Origin: an uncultured Bacteroidales bacterium | Lineage (GTDB): Bacteria; Bacteroidota; Bacteroidia; Bacteroidales; WCHB1-69 | DNA length: 19,430 bases | Assembly (NCBI GenBank): GCA_937949745.1 | Contig: CALECM010000013.1 | Span: 1 to 19,430, forward strand | Direction of reading: 5' to 3' | Shown: in pieces, positions 15,169 to 19,430 of the stretch | Layout: each line of letters starts with the position of its first letter | Position numbering within the stretch: the first letter of the stretch is position 1 | Translations under genes and position numbers: made by a program | The notes under the pieces: model-generated | What the model saw: only the letters and a program-made list of their open reading frames with translations | The model's database searches: none | What the model was told of the DNA's origin: nothing

Positions 15169-16101
15169 ATGATGAAGAAAATATGTAATCTCTTTCTATT
15201 GGCTTGTTTCGCACCCGGATTATCTGGACAAGTGATCAAAGAAATAAAATCAAAACATCATTCCATCGCTCCCTATTTCATAGTAGAGCCCAAAGATGAG
15301 ATCCTAGGAGTTATGGTTTTGTTGCCGGGAGGAAGCCTTAATCCGGAAAGTATATTTCCGGAAACCAAATTACACAATGTAGCCTATTTGCATAATATCA
15401 TGGTAGTGGCCCTCGATTACGGAAAAAACACTATCTACCTTACCGATAGCGTACTCCATAAAATGAATATGGTGCTGATGGAAGTGATGGAAAATTATAA
15501 AATTCCCAGGGACAAATTTGTGATCGGAGGATATTCCGCGGGAGGCATAACCGCTTTGTGTTACACGGTATATTGTAAACAATACCCGGAAAAAGCGGTG
15601 ATAGATCCCCAGGCGGTATTTACCGCGGATTCGCCCGTGGATATAGCTGAAGTCTGGCACACCTTAAATCGGGAATTGCAAAAGAATTATTCAGAAACGG
15701 CGATGACCGAAGCCCGGTATTTCCTGCCTCAAATAGAAAAAGATATGAAGGGAACACCGGAAAGCAATCCGGAAGGTTATATCAGTCATTCCCCCTATTC
15801 CCATAGCCAAAAAGACGGTGGCAATGCAAAATATCTCCTGAACACGCCTGTCCGTTTATATCATGATCCTGATATCGTATGGCAATTACAAAACCGGAGA
15901 CGGGACCTTTTCGATATGAATGAACCGATGGCCTCCGCAATGATCAATTACTTATTATTGAACGGAAATGATAAAGCCGAATTCGTCGTATCCGACCGGC
16001 CCGGAATGCGGAGCCGTGGTGACCGGCATCCTCATTCGTGGTCCATTATTGAAGAAGTGGACTGTGTGATCTGGTTAAAAGAGTGTTTAGGAATTGAGTA
16101 A
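15169..16101 (+). CDS. Secreted alpha/beta-hydrolase (esterase/peptidase-like), 310 aa
   Basis: The start was placed at ATG 15169-15171 (MMKKICNLFLLACFAPGLSGQ), which yields a good signal peptide cleaved near Gln21; a longer TTG-initiated frame from 15130 puts polar residues in front and is rejected. The nucleophile elbow is IGGYSAGGITAL, with Ser123, preceded by VMVLLPGG (oxyanion region, 48-55). Asp233 or Asp235 in YHDPDIVW is a candidate acid, and His287 or His289 in DRHPHSW near the C-terminus the candidate base. The arrangement fits a serine esterase or hydrolase acting in the periplasm; the substrate is unknown. The flanking gaps (15031-15168 and 16102-16199) contain no recognisable gene or terminator. 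Confidence 0.87.
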   Translation: MMKKICNLFLLACFAPGLSGQVIKEIKSKHHSIAPYFIVEPKDEILGVMVLLPGGSLNPESIFPETKLHNVAYLHNIMVVALDYGKNTIYLTDSVLHKMNMVLMEVMENYKIPRDKFVIGGYSAGGITALCYTVYCKQYPEKAVIDPQAVFTADSPVDIAEVWHTLNRELQKNYSETAMTEARYFLPQIEKDMKGTPESNPEGYISHSPYSHSQKDGGNAKYLLNTPVRLYHDPDIVWQLQNRRRDLFDMNEPMASAMINYLLLNGNDKAEFVVSDRPGMRSRGDRHPHSWSIIEEVDCVIWLKECLGIE

Positions 16102-16199
16102 TATCCTTAATGATACAGGAATTACCAATAACCGGTTGGCGACTATTGAAAACTTTTAGCTACAACATTTGTTCTGGTAGCGAATAAAAATATTTATCT

Positions 16200-16538
16200 A
16201 TGGAATTACTTTTACAAATTCTTATTTCCAGTGTAGCCGTTTATTTTACGGCATGGCTTTTGCCGGGAATAGCGGTTAGAAGTTATGGCTCCGCAATCCT
16301 CGTTGCCATTGTTTTAGGGATTCTTAACGCCATTGTAAAACCCGTCTTACAATTTCTCTCATTTCCCATTACAATCCTGACATTGGGATTGTTTTTATTG
16401 GTGATCAACGCTTTGGTTATTATGCTGGCAAGCTGGATATTGGGTAATAATTTTCATGTCAGGAACTTCGGATGGGCACTTTTATTCAGTATTATTGTAA
16501 GTCTGATCTCAAGTCTTTTGGGCGGACTTATCGCATGA
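16200..16538 (+). CDS. Phage-holin-family-4 (YvlD-type) membrane protein, 112 aa
   Basis: A compact four-helix membrane protein: hydrophobic segments near 3-22, 28-48, 53-78 and 88-111, with the family strings YFTAWLLPGIAVRSYGSAILVAIVLGILNAIVKPVL and ILTLGLFLLVINALVIMLASWI. This is the PF04020-type family, named for phage holins but widespread as chromosomal genes (YvlD in Bacillus, linked to envelope stress). There are no phage genes here, so a lysis role is not supported. It is followed 48 bases later by a GNAT gene. Confidence 0.88.
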   Translation: MELLLQILISSVAVYFTAWLLPGIAVRSYGSAILVAIVLGILNAIVKPVLQFLSFPITILTLGLFLLVINALVIMLASWILGNNFHVRNFGWALLFSIIVSLISSLLGGLIA

Positions 16539-16548
16539 TATTAAATTC

Positions 16549-16556
16549 TATTTTTG
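16549..16556 (+). promoter_or_regulatory. Candidate -7 box (TATTTTTG) for the GNAT gene
   Basis: A TAnnTTTG match 30 bases before the ATG at 16587, in the gap after the YvlD-type gene. The nearest TTTG lies 28 bases upstream, longer than the usual spacing. Confidence 0.35.
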
Positions 16557-16586
16557 CAGGAATAAAAGGTCACGGATAATTAACTT

Positions 16587-17378
16587 ATGATCCATATCGT
16601 CAAAACCGATAAAGAAGAAATAGTACTTCTCAGGGAGGAACATCTGAAACGGCTTCCCGTCTTTCAGGAATTATTCCTGGAAATGCTGGTACATGAGGGA
16701 ATCTGTTATAATATTAATTTAGATGAAGTCAGGGCAGGATACGTTGTGATGACCAAAGACCAGATTTTAGTCGAATTTCATTTACAAGATAAATATATCC
16801 CCTATTGTCCGGAAATCATTGAAAAAACAATATCCGGATTAAAGATCAAAAAGATTTATTGCCAGTCGTTTGATTCATTATTGCTCAGCAGTTGCATGCT
16901 ACAATCCATGGATTATAAACTGATCGGCCATTTATTTAGGGATACAATAGATGTTCCTTCGTTTACGAACAAACAATTACAGGTAAAATGGGCCACAGAA
17001 GGAGATTATTCTTTTTTACTGGAACAGAAAGACGGCCTCTACGAAACACCTGAAGAATTACGAACTTTTATCCGCAGGCGAAGTGTATTGATGTTTTATG
17101 ATGCGTTAAATCAATTAGCGGGGTGCGGTTATCTCATTAAAATTCACGAATCATTTGATTATTACGATATCGGCATGTGGGTAAATCCGGATTTCCGTAA
17201 ACAGGGCATTGCCACAGCCATTATTTCATGGTTGAAAGAATGGTGTTTGCGTAATGATTACCTTCCGATCTGCGGATGTGACATTCATAATATCGCTTCT
17301 AAAAAAACACTGGAAAAAAATGGCTTTGTCAGTCAATATAAACTAATCGAATTTACTGTACCCGATCATCAGATATAA
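16587..17378 (+). CDS. GNAT-family N-acetyltransferase, 263 aa
   Basis: Transfers an acetyl group from acetyl-CoA to an amine acceptor in the cytoplasm. The C-terminal half (about 130-258) is a GNAT domain: MWVNPDFRKQGIATAIISWLKEW (197-219) includes the R-x-x-G-x-A pyrophosphate-binding loop of motif A, followed by CDIHNIASKKTLEKNGF, the usual N-x-x-S-x-x-x-L-x-K-x-G-F motif B. The N-terminal 125 residues have a similar size and may be a degenerate first GNAT-like half, as in two-domain members. The acceptor is unknown. It ends 104 bases before the sugar O-acetyltransferase gene. Confidence 0.88.
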   Translation: MIHIVKTDKEEIVLLREEHLKRLPVFQELFLEMLVHEGICYNINLDEVRAGYVVMTKDQILVEFHLQDKYIPYCPEIIEKTISGLKIKKIYCQSFDSLLLSSCMLQSMDYKLIGHLFRDTIDVPSFTNKQLQVKWATEGDYSFLLEQKDGLYETPEELRTFIRRRSVLMFYDALNQLAGCGYLIKIHESFDYYDIGMWVNPDFRKQGIATAIISWLKEWCLRNDYLPICGCDIHNIASKKTLEKNGFVSQYKLIEFTVPDHQI

Positions 17379-17482
17379 ATTAAAATCCCGGTAATGTCAG
17401 GTAATTTCCCGTTTTCCTTAATACCATAACAAAAGAAATACTATATAATTTTAAATTGGAATAATTCAAAAATCAGAATAAT

Positions 17483-18031
17483 ATGACGGAATTAGAAAAA
17501 ATGAGGAACCGGAAATTGTATAATTTTTCTGATCCTGAAATTATGAAAAGCTCCTCCGAAGCCCAGTTGCGTCTGAAACAATTCAATAGAAGCTCTATTA
17601 ATGATGAAGGATATCGTGAATTATTGGAAACGCTTATTCCGGGTATACCCGGAACTTCAATTATCTTACCACCTTTCTTCTGTGATCACGGAACCGGGAT
17701 CCGGCTGGCAGAAGATGTTTTTATTAATTTCAACTGTACATTTCTCGACTCCGGCTATATTACGATAGGAGCCCATACCAAAATAGGGCCCAATTGCCAG
17801 CTCTATACCCCGCAACATCCGATTGATTATATAGAACGGCGGTTACCGCAGGAAACCGGGCTCCCTATTACGATCGGGAAGGATTGCTGGCTTGGCGGCG
17901 GCGTTGTGGTCTGTCCGGGAGTTACGATCGGAAACCGTTGTATTATCGCTGCCGGAAGTGTGGTCACTAAAGATATTCCCGATGATTCGTTAGCCGCCGG
18001 AAATCCGGCAGTGGTAAAGCGGAAGCTTTAG
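17483..18031 (+). CDS. Maltose/galactoside O-acetyltransferase-like (Maa/LacA/NodL family), 182 aa
   Basis: An acetyl-CoA-dependent sugar O-acetyltransferase with a left-handed beta-helix, active as a trimer. Residues 1-55 are the Maa N-terminal helical segment (EKMRNRKLYNFSDPEI); 60-178 are hexapeptide repeats (VFINFNCTFLDSGYITIGAHTKIGPNCQLYTPQHP). The catalytic base is His112 in TPQHPID. GKDCWLGGGVVVCPGVTIGNRCIIAAGSVVTKDIPDDSLAAGNPA is the classic C-terminal coil with the CoA site. Length is typical. The sugar acceptor cannot be told from sequence. Its stop is followed 12 bases later by a P1-type hairpin that starts the repeat field. Confidence 0.94.
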   Translation: MTELEKMRNRKLYNFSDPEIMKSSSEAQLRLKQFNRSSINDEGYRELLETLIPGIPGTSIILPPFFCDHGTGIRLAEDVFINFNCTFLDSGYITIGAHTKIGPNCQLYTPQHPIDYIERRLPQETGLPITIGKDCWLGGGVVVCPGVTIGNRCIIAAGSVVTKDIPDDSLAAGNPAVVKRKL

Positions 18032-18043
18032 TTTTACCAAGCT

Positions 18044-18063
18044 GGAATCCCTAACGGGATTCC
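18044..18063 (-). repeat. Lone P1-type hairpin
   Basis: A perfect 8-bp palindrome (GGAATCCC, loop TAAC, GGGATTCC). Its right flank (CCGGGAAATAATGAT) resembles that after the hairpin at 18883-18902 (CCGGGAATAGCGAT), so the two are direct copies in minus orientation, one on each side of the transposase gene. There is no U-run, so it is not a standard terminator for the O-acetyltransferase gene. Confidence 0.75.
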
Positions 18064-18082
18064 GGGAAATAATGATGGAAGA

Positions 18083-18276
18083 GAATGCCGTCAGGCATTC
18101 CAGAAAGGTGACCCGTGAAACTATCCACTTACCAAAGCATGCCGATAAGGTATGCAAACCTCGCAAATCATCAAACACAAATCAAAACTTACTTCACTAC
18201 TTCAAGAATGCCGTCAGGCATTCCAGAAAGGTAAACCATGAAACTATCCACTCACCAACGCATGCCGTAGGTATGC
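18083..18276 (+). repeat. Left part of the ~122-bp tandem repeat array (one full unit and a partial one)
   Basis: Unit 1 spans 18083-18205 (123 bp): P1 at 18083-18100 (GAATGCC, GTCA, GGCATTC), a 36-nt spacer, P2 at 18137-18155 with an enlarged GATAA loop, then a 50-nt tail. Unit 2 begins at 18206 with the same P1, spacer and P2 (18260-18276), and the similarity stops exactly after P2, where transposase-associated sequence begins. The spacer also holds a small inverted pair (GGTRA / TTACC). Confidence 0.88.
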
Positions 18277-18317
18277 GACTACGATATCACCACATCCATG
18301 CATACCTTCCAATAAAC

Positions 18318-18779
18318 TTATTCGGGAGATTTAAACAGATAAAACGGATTATATTCCATTTCAAATTCTGTTAATAAGTTTTCATACTCATTTAAAAAAC
18401 TCTTTTTTTGATGATGCATTTCCTGATTATTAATGTATTCGATAATCTGTGGAACATCACTTTTGCGATAAGAAAATGCACCATAACCTGATTGCCAGGC
18501 AAATTTTTTATTGCAAAAATCACTCTTATTTATCCATTCGGACGAATCCCGTTTGATATACTGTACTAAATCGGGAATTAATTGATGCATACGATATCCA
18601 AATAAAATATGAATATGGTCAGCAATTCCATTGATCGCTAAAAGTTTATGGCCATGATTCTGGATAATAGCGGAAATATAACTGTAAAGTCTCGATTTCC
18701 AAGCATCTGCAATTAAAGATTGTCGATATTTAACTCCAAAAACAATCTGGATATGAATTTGCGAGTAAGTATTAGCCAT
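18318..18779 (-). CDS. Y1 (HUH) transposase, IS200/RAYT type, 153 aa
   Basis: A single-strand DNA nuclease/strand transferase that cuts next to hairpins through a 5'-phosphotyrosine. The HUH motif is HIH (His55, His57) in ADHIHILFG. The candidate catalytic tyrosine is Tyr115 in IIEYINNQEMHH, with Gln119 also conserved. WQSGYGAFSYRKS (95-107) is the typical IS200-like string. Length (153) matches the TnpA of IS200 elements and domesticated RAYTs (about 150-165). The frame is intact. It is not paired with a TnpB or IscB gene. The surrounding P1/P2 palindromes make a REP-associated role attractive, but sequence alone does not separate an active IS200 from a single-copy RAYT. Confidence 0.9.
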   Translation of the reverse strand: MANTYSQIHIQIVFGVKYRQSLIADAWKSRLYSYISAIIQNHGHKLLAINGIADHIHILFGYRMHQLIPDLVQYIKRDSSEWINKSDFCNKKFAWQSGYGAFSYRKSDVPQIIEYINNQEMHHQKKSFLNEYENLLTEFEMEYNPFYLFKSPE

Positions 18780-18829
18780 AAGAGTAAATTTAGAAATGAT
18801 AGTCTACAAATGTAATGAAAAAAAGGGTC

Positions 18830-18902
18830 GCATACCCAAAGGCATGCGAAAAATATTTTCCCGCATTAATTCCTACCGGACGGGAATCCCTGACGGGATT
18901 CC
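18830..18902 (-). repeat. Bipartite hairpin element upstream of the transposase (inverted)
   Basis: On the minus strand this reads P1 (18901-18884: GAATCCC, GTCA, GGGATTC), a 36-nt spacer, then P2 (18847-18830: GCATGCC, TTTG, GGTATGC), ending 50 bases before the transposase ATG. The spacer shares CCGGTAG...CGGGA with the copy at 174-249, so it is the same element in opposite orientation. It may serve as the recognition end of the transposase. Confidence 0.82.
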
Positions 18903-18972
18903 GGGAATAGCGATAGATGATGACTACTTAAATTTTAAGGATTCTTTCTAAAGGATTATTTTAAAGATTTCC

Positions 18973-19430
18973 GAATGCCGTCAGGCATTCCAGCAAGGTA
19001 ACCCATGAAACTATCCACTCACCAACACATGCCGTAGGTATGCAAACCTCGCAAATCATCAAAATACAAATCAAAACTTACTTCACTACTTCAAGAATGC
19101 TGTCAGGCATTTCAGCAAGGTAAACCATGAGAACTATCCACTCACCAACGCATGCAGTAGTTATCCAAACCTCGCAAATCATCAAACACAAATCAAAACT
19201 TACTTCACTACTTCAAGAATGCCGTCAGGCATTCCAGAGAGGTAACCCATGAGAACTATCCACTTACCAAAGCATGCCGTAGGTATGCAAACCTCGCAAA
19301 TCATCAAACACAAATCAAGACTTACTTCACAACTTCAAGAATGCCGTCAGGCATTCCAGAAAGGTTAACCCATGAAACTATCCACTTACCAAAGCATGCC
19401 GTAGGTATGCAAACCTCGCAAATCATCAAA
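18973..19430 (+). repeat. Right part of the ~122-bp tandem repeat array (four units, last one cut)
   Basis: Units start at 18973, 19095, 19217 and 19339, giving a constant 122-bp period; the fourth runs off the window. Each unit has P1, a 36-37-nt spacer, P2 and a conserved tail (AAACCTCGCAAATCATCAAA ... CACTACTTCAA). The second unit is the most decayed: its P1 has two changes that still pair as G-T, and its P2 (around 19150-19166) no longer pairs. No open reading frame of note and no unique spacers are present. The 70 bases before it (18903-18972) are AT-rich with no feature. Confidence 0.92.

Larger units (their letters stand above)
18277..18972 (-). mobile_element. Putative HUH-transposase module embedded in the repeat array
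   Basis: This is the segment that interrupts the 122-bp array: left array similarity ends at 18276 and resumes at 18973. It contains one transposase gene and an inverted P1-P2 element upstream of it. IS200/IS605 and RAYT elements have hairpin ends, no terminal inverted repeats and no target duplication, consistent with what is seen. The exact ends are uncertain; the repeat-unit tail expected at the right junction is missing, so it is not a clean simple insertion. An 8-base inverted match (AGGTATGC 18269-18276, GCATACCT 18300-18307) spans the left junction. Confidence 0.5.

Noticed and set aside
16200..16538. Prophage remnant, based on the holin family name
   Set aside because: PF04020-type proteins are common chromosomal membrane proteins, and no other phage gene is nearby.
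18072..18374. Open frame of 100 codons on the plus strand across the repeats
   Set aside because: It merely translates the P1-P2 repeat (the same NAVRHSRKV string appears twice) and runs into the 3' end of the transposase gene on the opposite strand.
18083..19430. CRISPR array
   Set aside because: The repeat unit is 122 bp and contiguous, with no unique spacers between short direct repeats, and no cas genes are present.

Overview
The window looks like chromosomal DNA of a Bacteroidota bacterium, most likely order Bacteroidales. The evidence is AT-rich intergenic DNA, weak or absent Shine-Dalgarno sequences, several TAnnTTTG-type -7 promoter boxes, signal peptides ending in 'GQ', SC-type lipoboxes, and a Bacteroidales-like alpha-glucan cluster (GDE, glycosyltransferase, GH57). 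Genus is not claimed.

Layout. (1) 1-293: two copies of a hairpin-bearing dispersed repeat. (2) 294-803: a small unknown secreted protein (-). (3) 949-1022: tRNA-Ala(GGC) (-) with its own terminator. (4) 1163-3647 (-): nrnA (oligoribonuclease/pAp phosphatase) followed by two FKBP-type prolyl isomerase lipoproteins, the first GldI-like. (5) 3823-10517 (-): a closely spaced six-gene run, galE > glycogen debranching enzyme > glycogen-synthase-like glycosyltransferase > GH57 amylase-like enzyme > yggS > osmC-like, linking UDP-sugar supply to glycogen or alpha-glucan building and trimming. (6) 10909-11364 (-): a lipocalin-like protein. (7) 11612-18031 (+): a loose series of small envelope and metabolic genes: an unknown exported protein, a DUF1648 membrane protein, a five-helix membrane protein, a DUF2059-like/SecD-head fusion, a GSCC lipoprotein, a secreted alpha/beta hydrolase, a YvlD-type membrane protein, a GNAT acetyltransferase and a Maa/NodL-type sugar O-acetyltransferase. 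(8) 18032-19430: a small HUH (Y1/IS200/RAYT-like) transposase gene inside a field of palindromic repeats.

The most notable feature is the repeat system. One bipartite element recurs: hairpin P1 (GAATsCC-GTCA-GGsATTC), a 36-38 nt spacer, then hairpin P2 (GCATGCC-n3-5-GGTATGC). It occurs as dispersed copies at the left edge of the window, as an inverted copy just upstream of the transposase gene, and as the core of a tandem array with a ~122-bp period lying on both sides of that gene. P1 stems show a compensatory C/G swap between copies. This resembles a REP/BIME plus RAYT 'REPtron', here with long tandem amplification. The link between the transposase and the repeats is inferred from position and structure.
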